Shown here: positions 17,109 through 25,381 of the stretch, in pieces
Layout of the letters: the number at the start of each line of letters is the position of its first letter
Position numbering within the stretch: the first letter of the stretch is position 1
Origin: CAIYZT01 sp031385445
Lineage (GTDB): Bacteria; Pseudomonadota; Alphaproteobacteria; Rhodobacterales; Rhodobacteraceae
Length of the DNA stretch: 64,000 nt
Assembly (NCBI GenBank): GCA_031385445.1
Contig: JANNBM010000051.1
Location: 1 to 64,000 of the forward strand
Reading direction: 5' to 3'
Translations under genes and position numbers: made by a program
Notes under the pieces: model-generated
What the model saw: the letters and a program-made list of their open reading frames with translations, nothing else
What the model was told of the DNA's origin: nothing
Databases searched by the model: none

Positions 17109-18109
17109 GCCAACCTTTTCCCTTTTCCGCCATCGTCGGGCAAACGGCCATGAAACAGGCCATGGTGCTGACCGCCATTGACCCTGGCATCGGCGGGGTG
17201 CTGGTGTTTGGGGACCGGGGCACTGGCAAATCGACGGCGGTGCGCGCGCTTGCGGCACTTTTGCCCGAAATCACCGCGGTTGAAGGATGCCCGGTCAATT
17301 CAGCCCGGATCGAGGATGTGCCCGAATGGGCCGGGCCGAAATCGGGCAAGATGATCAAACGCCCAACCCCGGTCGTCGACCTGCCGCTGGGGGCAACCGA
17401 GGATCGGGTGGTGGGTGCGCTTGATATTGAACGGGCGTTGACGCGGGGAGAAAAAGCGTTTGAGCCGGGCCTTCTGGCCCGCGCCAATCGCGGCTATCTT
17501 TACATCGACGAGGTGAACCTGCTGGAAGATCACATCGTTGACCTGCTGCTTGATGTCGCGCAGTCCGGCGAGAATGTGGTGGAGCGGGAGGGCCTGTCGA
17601 TCCGCCACGCTGCGCGTTTTGTGCTCGTCGGCTCGGGCAACCCCGAAGAGGGCGAACTGCGGCCGCAGCTGCTTGACCGTTTTGGCCTTTCGGTTGAAGT
17701 GATCTCGCCGCGCGACATTGAAACGCGGGTCGAGGTGATGCGCCGCCGGGATGCGTATGACAACGATAATGCGGCTTTCATGAAGAAATGGCGGGCCAAA
17801 GACAGCGCCTTGCGCAAGGCCATTCTCGCGGCGCGCGCGGCTTTGCCGCTGCTTACGACGCCGGGCATGGTGCTGCATGATTGTGCGGCGCTTTGTATCG
17901 CCCTTGGGTCCGACGGATTGCGCGGTGAATTGACGCTGCTGCGCGCTGCCCGCGCCCAAGCCGCTTATGACGGCGCGACGACCGTGAGCCGCGTGCATCT
18001 TAAAGCCGTGGCGATCAGCGCGCTGGGCCACCGTCTGCGGCGTGATCCGCTGGACGAGGCGGGGTCGGGCGAACGCGTGGCACGTATCTTGGCGGAAACG
18101 CTGCCGTGA
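17105..18109 (+). CDS. bchI: magnesium chelatase subunit I
   Basis: BchI is the AAA+ ATPase subunit of magnesium chelatase, which inserts Mg into protoporphyrin IX with BchD and BchH. The 334-residue product has Walker A GDRGTGKST (residues 37-45), Walker B YLYIDEVN, and the sensor segment GSGNPEEGELRPQLLDRF. The start at 17105 overlaps the crtA stop; an upstream in-frame ATG lies within crtA. bchI, bchD and bchO are closely coupled and probably read through from the crtA promoter. Confidence 0.97.
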   Translation: MSQPFPFSAIVGQTAMKQAMVLTAIDPGIGGVLVFGDRGTGKSTAVRALAALLPEITAVEGCPVNSARIEDVPEWAGPKSGKMIKRPTPVVDLPLGATEDRVVGALDIERALTRGEKAFEPGLLARANRGYLYIDEVNLLEDHIVDLLLDVAQSGENVVEREGLSIRHAARFVLVGSGNPEEGELRPQLLDRFGLSVEVISPRDIETRVEVMRRRDAYDNDNAAFMKKWRAKDSALRKAILAARAALPLLTTPGMVLHDCAALCIALGSDGLRGELTLLRAARAQAAYDGATTVSRVHLKAVAISALGHRLRRDPLDEAGSGERVARILAETLP

Positions 18110-19773
18110 GCGAGCCATTGACCCCTTGGATGCGCGTTGAATGCGCGTTGGCGGTGCTGGCGGTTGATCCGGCTGCGGTCAAGGGGCTGTGGCTGCGCGG
18201 ACGCAGCGGCGCGGTGCGCGATGGCGTGACGCAGCATTTGAAATCCATGCGCCGCATTCATCCCAGCATTGACGATACGGCGCTTTTCGGCGGCCTTGAT
18301 CTGGCGGCGACCCTTGCATCGGGCCAGATGTGCCGGACCACGGGCATCCTTGGTCTGGCCGCTCCGGTTGTTCTGACCATGGCAGAGCGCTGCACGCCCG
18401 CCCTCGCGGCACGGCTGGCGCTTTGGCTTGATAATACCGGGCCTTGCCTGATCGCGCTGGACGAAGGGGCCGAACCGGAGGAAGGCCTGCCTGCCGCCTT
18501 GGCGGATCGTTTGGGCCTGTTTCTTGACCTTGATGATATTGCCCTGTCGGAAACCGCGCCGATTGACCTTCCCGCCACGCAGATCAATGCCGCGCGGGCC
18601 GGCGTGAAAGCTGCGCATCTGCCCAAGACGGCGCTTGCAAGCCTGACGGCCGTGGCAGCGGCGATGGGCATCAGCAGCCTGCGCGCGCCCTTGTTGACGC
18701 TTAGCGTGGCGCGCGCGCTTGCGGCTTGGCGGGGCGAGGCTGTTGCGTCTGAAGACACGCTGCGCCACGCGGCGGAACTGACGCTGGCACATCGCGGCAC
18801 CCTGCCCGAAACCGGGACTGAGCAGCCCGACGCGGCGCCGCCCCCGCCTGACATGAAAGAGGATGGCCGCGAGCGGCCCAATCAGCAGGCAGAGCGTCTG
18901 CCGGATGAAATCTTGATGGAGGCGGTGCGCGCGGCTCTTCCCCCTGATCTGTTGGCGCGGCTTGCCGCAGGCAAAGCGGCGCGCGTGGCGCAGGGCGGTT
19001 CGGGTACAGGGGGGGCGCGCAAGGGCAATCATCGGGGCAGGCCATTGCCATCGCGGCCCGGCAGCCTTGGGGCGGGCAAACGGATTGATCTGGTCGCCAC
19101 CCTGCGCGCAGCCGCGCCTTGGCAACCGTTGCGACGCAAGGCGGCGCTTGTTCAAAGGCCGGGGCTGGAAATACGGCCATCCGATCTGCGGATGAAGCGG
19201 TACGAAGAAACCTCGGACCGAGTTTTGATCTTTACGGTCGATGCCTCGGGCTCGGCGGCCCTGTCCCGCCTGGCCGAAGCGAAGGGTGCGGTCGAGTTGC
19301 TGCTGGCCCAGGCCTATGCGCGCCGCGACCATGTTGCGCTGATCGCGTTTCGCGGGCGGGCGGCAGAGCTGATCTTGCCGCCCACACGGTCGCTGGTGCA
19401 AACCAAACGCCGCCTTTCTGGCCTGCCGGGCGGCGGGGGTACGCCCTTGGCTGCGGGTTTGCGCATTGCCTATGACCTTGGCAAACAGGCCCGCGCACGC
19501 GGAATGACGCCGACCATTGCGCTGCTGACCGATGGGCGGGCCAACATCGCGCTGGATGGCACTTCGGACCGTGCAATGGCGGATGCAGATGCGCATCGGC
19601 TGGCACGCGCGATCATGGCAGCGGCAATTCCGACGATTGTGCTTGATATTGCCAATCGCCCGCAGCCTGCGTTGCACCGATTGGCTGACAGCCTTGGCGG
19701 CACGTATTTGCCCTTGCCCCGCGCCGATGCCTCCCGGCTTTCGGCTGTTCTGCAGACCGCATTGGCGCGTTGA
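18106..19773 (+). CDS. bchD: magnesium chelatase subunit D
   Basis: BchD is the platform subunit of magnesium chelatase. The 555-residue protein has a degenerate AAA-like N-terminal half without a proper Walker A, a Pro/acidic linker (around residues 240-265, AAPPPPDMKEDG), and a C-terminal von Willebrand A domain with the MIDAS motif VDASGSAA and LLTDGRANIALDG. It starts with GTG overlapping the bchI stop as GTGA. Confidence 0.96.
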   Translation: MSEPLTPWMRVECALAVLAVDPAAVKGLWLRGRSGAVRDGVTQHLKSMRRIHPSIDDTALFGGLDLAATLASGQMCRTTGILGLAAPVVLTMAERCTPALAARLALWLDNTGPCLIALDEGAEPEEGLPAALADRLGLFLDLDDIALSETAPIDLPATQINAARAGVKAAHLPKTALASLTAVAAAMGISSLRAPLLTLSVARALAAWRGEAVASEDTLRHAAELTLAHRGTLPETGTEQPDAAPPPPDMKEDGRERPNQQAERLPDEILMEAVRAALPPDLLARLAAGKAARVAQGGSGTGGARKGNHRGRPLPSRPGSLGAGKRIDLVATLRAAAPWQPLRRKAALVQRPGLEIRPSDLRMKRYEETSDRVLIFTVDASGSAALSRLAEAKGAVELLLAQAYARRDHVALIAFRGRAAELILPPTRSLVQTKRRLSGLPGGGGTPLAAGLRIAYDLGKQARARGMTPTIALLTDGRANIALDGTSDRAMADADAHRLARAIMAAAIPTIVLDIANRPQPALHRLADSLGGTYLPLPRADASRLSAVLQTALAR

Positions 19774-19774
19774 A

Positions 19775-20653
19775 ATGACCGCCACGGCAGTCCCCGAAAA
19801 TTGGCCCCACCGCTACGCCTCGCGCAGGGTCCGCTGCGGCAATATCTGCTGGCATCTGCAGGAAATGGGCGCCGGCCCGATCTTGCTGCTGCTGCACGGC
19901 GCGGGCGGCACGACCCACAGCTTTCGTCACCTGATGCCCTTGCTCAGTCGCCACTACCGCGTGATCGCGCTTGATCTTCCGGGGCAGGGCTTCACCGAAA
20001 AAGCCCGCTCCGCGCCTTGCGGACTTGATAACATCGCCGCCGATGTCGCGGCGCTTGCGGCACAAGAAGGCTGGTCGCCGCGCGCGGTCATTGGCCATTC
20101 GGCGGGCGCCGCCATTGCGTTGCGTCTGTCCCAGACCTTGCCAATCAAAGCCGTCATCGGCATCAACGCTGCTTTGGGCAACTTCGAGGGCGTGGCAGGT
20201 TGGCTTTTCCCGGCAATGGCGCGGTTTTTGACGCTTTTGCCCTTCGTGCCGCAGATCTTCAGCACATTGATCGGCACCCCGCGGCAAGCGCATCAGCTTT
20301 TGACCTCGACCGGATCGCAGATCGAGCCTGAAGGCGAAGCGCAGTATTTGCAGCTCTTGCGGACGCCCAGCCATATCGAGGCCACGCTGGCGATGATGGC
20401 ACAGTGGAACCTTGCGCCCCTGCTGGCCCAACTGCCACAGCTGACCTGTCCCTGCCTGCTGATCACCAGCGGCGGCGATCTGGCCGTGCCGCCAGTGATT
20501 TCGGACCGTGCGGCGGCACTCATTCCAAATGCCCGGCGCATTGATATTGCCAAATTCGGACATCTTGTCCATGAAGAGGCGCCCGAGCTGATCGCGGCCA
20601 CGATCGTGGAGTTCCTTGATCTTTGCCAGACTGCGGAAGACATGGGCCAATGA
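19775..20653 (+). CDS. bchO: BchO, magnesium-chelatase-associated alpha/beta hydrolase
   Basis: BchO is an alpha/beta hydrolase regularly found after bchI-bchD in purple bacteria; its precise role near magnesium chelation is unsettled. The 292 residues include the oxyanion region LLLHGAGGTTHSFRHL, nucleophile elbow GHSAGAA and catalytic histidine in KFGHLVHEEAPE. The ATG at 19775 is one base after the bchD stop. The frame is open further upstream but within bchD. Confidence 0.93.
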   Translation: MTATAVPENWPHRYASRRVRCGNICWHLQEMGAGPILLLLHGAGGTTHSFRHLMPLLSRHYRVIALDLPGQGFTEKARSAPCGLDNIAADVAALAAQEGWSPRAVIGHSAGAAIALRLSQTLPIKAVIGINAALGNFEGVAGWLFPAMARFLTLLPFVPQIFSTLIGTPRQAHQLLTSTGSQIEPEGEAQYLQLLRTPSHIEATLAMMAQWNLAPLLAQLPQLTCPCLLITSGGDLAVPPVISDRAAALIPNARRIDIAKFGHLVHEEAPELIAATIVEFLDLCQTAEDMGQ

Positions 20654-20741
20654 TCCGATGGAGCCGCACATTTCCAGCAGTATCGCCCGCAGGGGCGATC
20701 ATCGACCCCCCCCTTCGCGTTCACACCCCACCGAGGTTCCC

Positions 20742-21773
20742 ATGACCCACAAAACCATCCTGCGTGCCTTGGCGGGGCAAACCTTGCCCACCCCGCCCAT
20801 CTGGATGATGCGCCAGGCCGGGCGTTATTTGCCCGAATACCGCGCGACGCGGGCGCAGGCGGGCGATTTTCTGAAGCTTTGTTACAACCCGGACCTCGCC
20901 GCCGAAGTGACGTTGCAACCCATTCGCCGCTACGGCTTTGACGCGGCGATTCTGTTCGCCGACATCCTTTTGCTGCCCCAGGCGTTGGGGGCTGATCTGT
21001 GGTTTGAAACCGGCGAAGGCCCGCGGCTTTCGACCATCACCGATATGGCCGGGGTGCGCGCCTTGCGCCCGATTGGCGATATCCATGAAACCCTGTCGCC
21101 GATCTATGAAACGGTGAAAATCCTCGCCGCCGAGCTGCCGCGCGAGACGACGCTGATCGGTTTTGCCGGGGCGCCCTGGACCGTGGCCACCTATATGATC
21201 GCGGGGCGCGGCACCAAGGATCAGGGGCCCGCGCATGCGCTGAAATCCAGCGACCGCGCCGCGTTCTCCGCATTGATCGATGTGATCACCGAGGCGACGA
21301 TCCTGTATCTTTCGGCGCAGGTGCAGGCAGGTGCGGAGGTGGTCAAGCTGTTCGACTCCTGGGCAGGCAGCCTGAAAGCGCAGGATTTTCAGGATTTTGC
21401 CGTAAAGCCAGCCGCTCGGATCACCCAGGCCCTGAAAGCGCTGCACCCCGGCCTGCCGGTCATCGCGTTCCCGCGCGAGGCGGCAAATGGCTATATCGGC
21501 TTTGCAAAGGCCACCGGGGCGGACTGTGTGGCCGTCGACAATTCGGTCAGCCCGGAATGGGCGGCGGACCATGTGCAGGGCGATGGCTGTGTGCAGGGAA
21601 ATCTGTCGGCACATCATATGGTCTCTGGCGGGCAAGACCTGATCGACGCCACCCGCCGCGTGGTGCAGGCCTTCAAGGGCGGCCCGCATATTTTCAACCT
21701 TGGCCACGGCATTACCCCTGAGGCCAACCCCGACAACGTTCAGTTGATGATCGACACGGTGCGCGGGGCCTGA
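20742..21773 (+). CDS. hemE: uroporphyrinogen decarboxylase
   Basis: HemE removes four carboxyl groups from uroporphyrinogen III to give coproporphyrinogen III, upstream of both haem and bacteriochlorophyll. The 343-residue protein carries the two family signatures WMMRQAGRYLPEYR and GFAGAPWTVATYM, plus INLGHGI-like FNLGHGITPEANP near the end. The ATG at 20742 has CCGAGG before it; the frame stays open upstream into bchO. It is followed four bases later by bciA, so supply of precursor and vinyl reduction are probably co-expressed. Confidence 0.97.
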   Translation: MTHKTILRALAGQTLPTPPIWMMRQAGRYLPEYRATRAQAGDFLKLCYNPDLAAEVTLQPIRRYGFDAAILFADILLLPQALGADLWFETGEGPRLSTITDMAGVRALRPIGDIHETLSPIYETVKILAAELPRETTLIGFAGAPWTVATYMIAGRGTKDQGPAHALKSSDRAAFSALIDVITEATILYLSAQVQAGAEVVKLFDSWAGSLKAQDFQDFAVKPAARITQALKALHPGLPVIAFPREAANGYIGFAKATGADCVAVDNSVSPEWAADHVQGDGCVQGNLSAHHMVSGGQDLIDATRRVVQAFKGGPHIFNLGHGITPEANPDNVQLMIDTVRGA

Positions 21774-21777
21774 CGCG

Positions 21778-22761
21778 GTGAGCGCGAACGCATCACAGCC
21801 GCGGCGGATTTTCATGCTGGGCGCAACGGGCACCATCGGGCGGGCCACGACGACCGCCTTGCTTGCCAAAGGTCATGACGTCGTTTGCATCGTGCGGCCG
21901 CAAGCCTCGGGCGGCGCGGCGCTGCCGGTGGGCGCAACATGGCGCGAAGGCGATGTTTGCGATCCGGCCTCGCTGCGGCAAGACGGGTTTCGCGGCGAGC
22001 GGTTTGATGCGGTGATCAGCTGCCTTGCCTCGCGCACCGGCACACCGCAAAGCGCCTGGGCGATTGATCATCAGGCCCATCTGACCGTGCTGGCCGCCGC
22101 ACAGGAGGCGGGCATCGGCCAGATGGTTCTTCTATCCGCAATTTGCGTTCAAAAGCCCACGCTGGCCTTTCAGCAGGCCAAACTTGCCTTTGAACGCGCG
22201 CTGATCGCCTCTGGCATGGTATATTCCATCGTGCGCCCCACCGCCTTTTTCAAATCACTGAGCGGTCAGGTAGACCGGGTGAAGCGCGGCAAACCGTATC
22301 TGATTTTTGGCGATGGCAGATTGACGGCCTGCATGCCGATCAGCAACGCCGATCTTGGCCGCTATCTCGTTCGCTGCCTTGATGACGTCAGCCTGCAAAA
22401 CAAGGTGCTGCCGATCGGCGGTCCGGGCCCGGCGCTGACCCCGCGCGACATGGGCGAAGAATTGTTTCGGCTGCTTGAAAGGCCCGCGAAATTTCGCTCG
22501 GTGCCGTTGTGGGTGCTGGACCGCATAATTGGCGGGTTATCTGCGCTTGGCCATGTCTCTGGCGGGCTGCGGGATAAGGCGGAACTGGCGCGGATCGGGC
22601 GTTATTACGCCACCGAATCGATGCTGGTGCTTGATCCGAAATCGGGTGCCTATGTCCCCGGTGCCACCCCTTCGGCGGGGCAAGACCGACTGTTTGATCA
22701 CTATGCCCAGCTGCTGCGCGGCGAGGTCACGTCCGATCTTGGCGATCACGCGGTCTTCTGA
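21778..22761 (+). CDS. bciA: 3,8-divinyl (proto)chlorophyllide a 8-vinyl reductase, BciA type
   Basis: BciA reduces the C8 vinyl group of divinyl chlorophyllide with NADPH. The 327-residue atypical short-chain dehydrogenase has the nucleotide motif MLGATGTIGRATTTAL and long segments shared with plant DVR: VISCLASRTG, LLSAICVQKP, SIVRPTAFFKSLSGQV, CMPISNADLGRYL, VLPIGGPGPALTPRDMGE and IGRYYATESMLVLDP. The start is GTG. It is co-directional with hemE and convergent with ppaA, 18 bases away. Confidence 0.93.
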   Translation: MSANASQPRRIFMLGATGTIGRATTTALLAKGHDVVCIVRPQASGGAALPVGATWREGDVCDPASLRQDGFRGERFDAVISCLASRTGTPQSAWAIDHQAHLTVLAAAQEAGIGQMVLLSAICVQKPTLAFQQAKLAFERALIASGMVYSIVRPTAFFKSLSGQVDRVKRGKPYLIFGDGRLTACMPISNADLGRYLVRCLDDVSLQNKVLPIGGPGPALTPRDMGEELFRLLERPAKFRSVPLWVLDRIIGGLSALGHVSGGLRDKAELARIGRYYATESMLVLDPKSGAYVPGATPSAGQDRLFDHYAQLLRGEVTSDLGDHAVF

Positions 22762-22779
22762 TCGCCAAAGAAAAACCAC

Positions 22780-23586
22780 TTACTTCGACAGGTTAAGCAT
22801 GTTTTCCATCCGCGCGATCGCGGTGTCAAAGTCTCCTGCGACGGCATCTGCCCCGGTCAGGCCGACAAGGCTGACGGACATGTTGGCGATCTGACCGCAG
22901 ACCAAAATCCGCACGTCCGGGTTGAGGATGCGCAAGGCGACGATCAGTTTGGTCAGCGCAGGAAGCGAGCGTCTGCCGCTGCCGGAAAGCCCGACGACGG
23001 ATGGCCTGCGCTGGTCCAGCGTCGTGACCAATTCCTCATGCCCCAGCCCAACGAACAGCTCGACATCCCACCCGCGATCCCTCGCCAGATCGGCCGCGAT
23101 GGTTATTCCCAAAGTGTGATTCTCGCCGGGCACCGCCGCAAAAATTGCCGAACGCCGCATATCCGGCTGCGATCTCACTTGATTGAGCCGCAGAATCCGC
23201 AGGATCGCATAGATCCGGCCGGCACCAATAGTCACTTCGAAAAATGAGACCTTGTCCTTGTCCCACCAATCCCCAAGTCGCACCGCCGCGGCCCCAAGAT
23301 ATGTCTCGCAGATCGCCTGATAGCTGATACCCTGGCGCTGGGCCGTGGCGATATAGCTAGCGGCTGCGCTGGGGTCTTTCGACAACAGCGCGTCGCACAG
23401 CGCATCGACTTCGGCCGAGATCAGCGGCTCTGGCCGGACCGGCACCGCCAGATTTCGCGAAACCCGCCGGACCACTTCATTGGCCAATTCGGCAAGGACA
23501 GGTTTGGGGATCTTTCGGCTGAAACTGTCAACTTCTGCAAATGCGTCGTGAAGCATTTGCTGGTCGAAGATACTTGCATCCGACAT
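22780..23586 (-). CDS. ppaA: PpaA/AerR-type cobalamin-binding antirepressor of photosynthesis genes
   Basis: PpaA/AerR is a B12-binding regulator that counteracts the repressor PpsR/CrtJ. The predicted 268 residues have a helical N-terminal part and a C-terminal B12-binding fold: VPGENHTLGITIAADLARDRGWDVELFVGLG, then GLSGSGRRSLPALTKLI and GADAVAGDFDTAIARM. The histidine in GENHTLG is in the place expected for cobalamin contact. The start at 23586 follows GGGGGAGGTCACG; a longer frame to 23625 is less likely. ppsR is usually a neighbour but is not in the window. Confidence 0.87.
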   Translation of the reverse strand: MSDASIFDQQMLHDAFAEVDSFSRKIPKPVLAELANEVVRRVSRNLAVPVRPEPLISAEVDALCDALLSKDPSAAASYIATAQRQGISYQAICETYLGAAAVRLGDWWDKDKVSFFEVTIGAGRIYAILRILRLNQVRSQPDMRRSAIFAAVPGENHTLGITIAADLARDRGWDVELFVGLGHEELVTTLDQRRPSVVGLSGSGRRSLPALTKLIVALRILNPDVRILVCGQIANMSVSLVGLTGADAVAGDFDTAIARMENMLNLSK

Positions 23587-23669
23587 CGTGACCTCCCCCA
23601 AAGTCATCATTTCTGATTGCCCCACGGGAGATTATTCCTCCTCACTCGGGCTGTTGAGGGAACGATATA

Positions 23670-23698
23670 ATTCGACTTTTGATTCCGGCAAGTCGAAT
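23670..23698. promoter_or_regulatory. 9-bp perfect inverted repeat upstream of ppaA
   Basis: ATTCGACTT is repeated in inverse orientation as AAGTCGAAT after an 11-base spacer, 84-112 bases upstream of the ppaA start. No T-run follows, so it looks like a protein-binding site. It does not fit the PpsR consensus. The binding factor is unknown. Confidence 0.5.
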
Positions 23699-23699
23699 A

Positions 23700-24090
23700 T
23701 TTGAATGGCTGTTGCGGTTTCCCGACAGGCGCTTGAAAACATTCGGAACGATCCAGTTAACAGCAGATCACCGGCGATCCGTCATAGGCGCGATCAGCGG
23801 CAAACCCGGTGCCGCGCCCTGTGCCCGATCAGTGCGCCAGCTGCCCCTTCGGGCAACGTCGATGGGTTTTGTTGTGCCCGCCAAAGCCTCCCTTCAACCG
23901 CCCGAGATTTTGCTCGCAACCTGTCAATGGAAAGCATCAAGCGCAGAAGTGGACCGATCGATTCATGAATTGCTGTTTCAGCGCACTTCATCATCAGCCC
24001 TGTAAAGCGCGAAGGTCAGCCGCGCCGAAATCGCGCACTTTTCTGCGCCGACCCAGAGTCGATCAGCGCGGCCCAAAGGGGGGGGTAAAA
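23700..24090. other. intergenic region without recognisable gene
   Basis: Between ppaA and tRNA-Leu there are about 390 bases with short open frames on both strands (up to about 108 codons). None has a good start context or a recognisable product. It may be the ppaA upstream region plus decayed sequence at the edge of the photosynthesis cluster. Confidence 0.5.
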
Positions 24091-24093
24091 CAG

Positions 24094-24128
24094 AAAACCC
24101 TGCAACCATTTAAGATTGCAGGGTTTTT
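24094..24128 (-). terminator. terminator downstream of tRNA-Leu
   Basis: AAAACCCTGCAA pairs with TTGCAGGGTTTTT around a 10-base loop; A- and T-tracts on both sides make it bidirectional. It lies 11 bases beyond the tRNA 3' end. Confidence 0.85.
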
Positions 24129-24138
24129 CTAGAAGTTT

Positions 24139-24223
24139 TGGTGCCCAGGAGAGGACTCGAACCTCCACGTCTTGCAACACTGGTACCTGAAACCAGCGCG
24201 TCTACAATTTCCGCAACCTGGGA
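24139..24223 (-). tRNA. tRNA-Leu(CAG), atypical
   Basis: The 85-nt class II tRNA has CCA encoded. The anticodon stem-loop CUGGU-UUCAGGU-ACCAG gives anticodon CAG; the variable arm and T-arm (GGAGG-UUCGAGU-CCUCU) fold well. Two oddities: position 1 is U opposite C72, so the end pair of the acceptor stem is lost, and the D-loop reads GAAAUUGUAGA with only one of the usual two adjacent guanines (18, 19). It may still work or may be decaying. Confidence 0.85.
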
Positions 24224-24391
24224 AAGTGTGGTGGGGGCGTTGTAGGGGTGGGTGGGGGGGTAGTCAACTGGGTAGCGCGCAGGATTGGCGAAAATCGTTG
24301 CACAAATTGGCTTGCGCTTCGCCCTTGCCCGCGCGCGGCGTGAAAGCTATTCAAGGGCCAACGCTTGCAGATGCCAAAGGGGGCTTCTAAA

Positions 24392-25378
24392 ATGTCGAAA
24401 CTGGTCACGATCTTTGGCGGTTCGGGTTTTGTCGGTCGCTATATCGCGCGGCGGATGGCCAAAGAGGGTTGGCGCGTGCGCGTCGCGGTGCGCCGTCCGA
24501 ACGAGGCGCTGTTTGTGAAACCTTACGGCGCGGTCGGCCAGGTTGAGCCGGTGTTTTGCAACATCCGCGATGATGCTTCGGTGCAGGCGGCGCTTTTGGG
24601 CGCGGATGCGGTGGTGAACTGCGTCGGTACGTTTGACCGGGGCGGCAAGAACAACTTCTCCGCCGTGCAGGCCGAAGGCGCGGGCCGGATTGCGCGGATT
24701 GCGGCGGCGAGCGGCGTGAAAAGCATGGTGCAGATTTCGGCGATCGGCGCCGATATCGACGGCGCCAGCCTTTATGCCAAGTCCAAAGGCGCAGGCGAAG
24801 CTGCGGTTCTGGCGGCGTTTCCGGGCGCGGTGATCCTGCGCCCCTCGGTGATTTTCGGCACCGAAGACGGCATTTTCAACCGTTTTGCCAGCATGGCGCG
24901 GCTTGGTCCGGTCCTGCCGCTTTTCGGCGGCAACACCCGGTTTCAGCCGGTCTATGTGGACGACGTGGCGCAGGCCGCCGTTGCCGGGGCCTTGGGGACC
25001 GCTTTGCCCGGGATTTACGAGCTTGGCGGGCCGGACATTGAAACCTTGTCGGAAATGACCAACCGGATGCTTGCCATCATTCGCCGCCGCCGTCTGGTGA
25101 TCAACCTGCCGTTCTTTATCGGCAAAATCATGGGCACCGTTTTGGATTTCGCCTCGGCGCTGACGCTGGGGCTGTTCAAGAACTCGGTTCTGACCCGCGA
25201 TCAGGTGGTCAGCCTGCGCAGCGATAACGTGGTGTCGCCGGGCGCAAAATGCCTGTCCGATCTTGGCGTCAAGCCGACCCCGATGGCCGGGATTCTGCCG
25301 GATTACCTGTGGCGGTTCCGGCCTTCGGGCCAATATACTGCGATCAAGGAATCAGCGAAAAACCTGCGCAAGGATTAG
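24392..25378 (+). CDS. NDUFA9-like NAD(P)-binding protein (atypical SDR)
   Basis: This protein belongs to the atypical short-chain dehydrogenases related to the mitochondrial complex I accessory subunit NDUFA9. The 328 residues begin with the Rossmann motif TIFGGSGFVGRYIARRMAKEG, followed by NCVGTFDRGG, LYAKSKGAGE and ILRPSVIFGTEDGIFNRF. A hydrophobic C-terminal stretch (LDFASALTLGLF) could touch the membrane. The start at 24392 is preferred over 24365 because it places the Rossmann strand at the N-terminus. Its bacterial role is uncertain. It is followed three bases later by uppP. Confidence 0.82.
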   Translation: MSKLVTIFGGSGFVGRYIARRMAKEGWRVRVAVRRPNEALFVKPYGAVGQVEPVFCNIRDDASVQAALLGADAVVNCVGTFDRGGKNNFSAVQAEGAGRIARIAAASGVKSMVQISAIGADIDGASLYAKSKGAGEAAVLAAFPGAVILRPSVIFGTEDGIFNRFASMARLGPVLPLFGGNTRFQPVYVDDVAQAAVAGALGTALPGIYELGGPDIETLSEMTNRMLAIIRRRRLVINLPFFIGKIMGTVLDFASALTLGLFKNSVLTRDQVVSLRSDNVVSPGAKCLSDLGVKPTPMAGILPDYLWRFRPSGQYTAIKESAKNLRKD

Positions 25379-25381
25379 GCT

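Noticed and set aside
17965..19785. 606-codon open frame on the minus strand opposite bchD
   Set aside because: It mirrors bchD along its length, is rich in Arg, Gln and His as antisense frames in GC-rich DNA are, and has no recognisable domain.
23700..24090. Short open frames (up to 108 codons) between ppaA and tRNA-Leu
   Set aside because: No ribosome-binding site, family or sensible composition was found on either strand.
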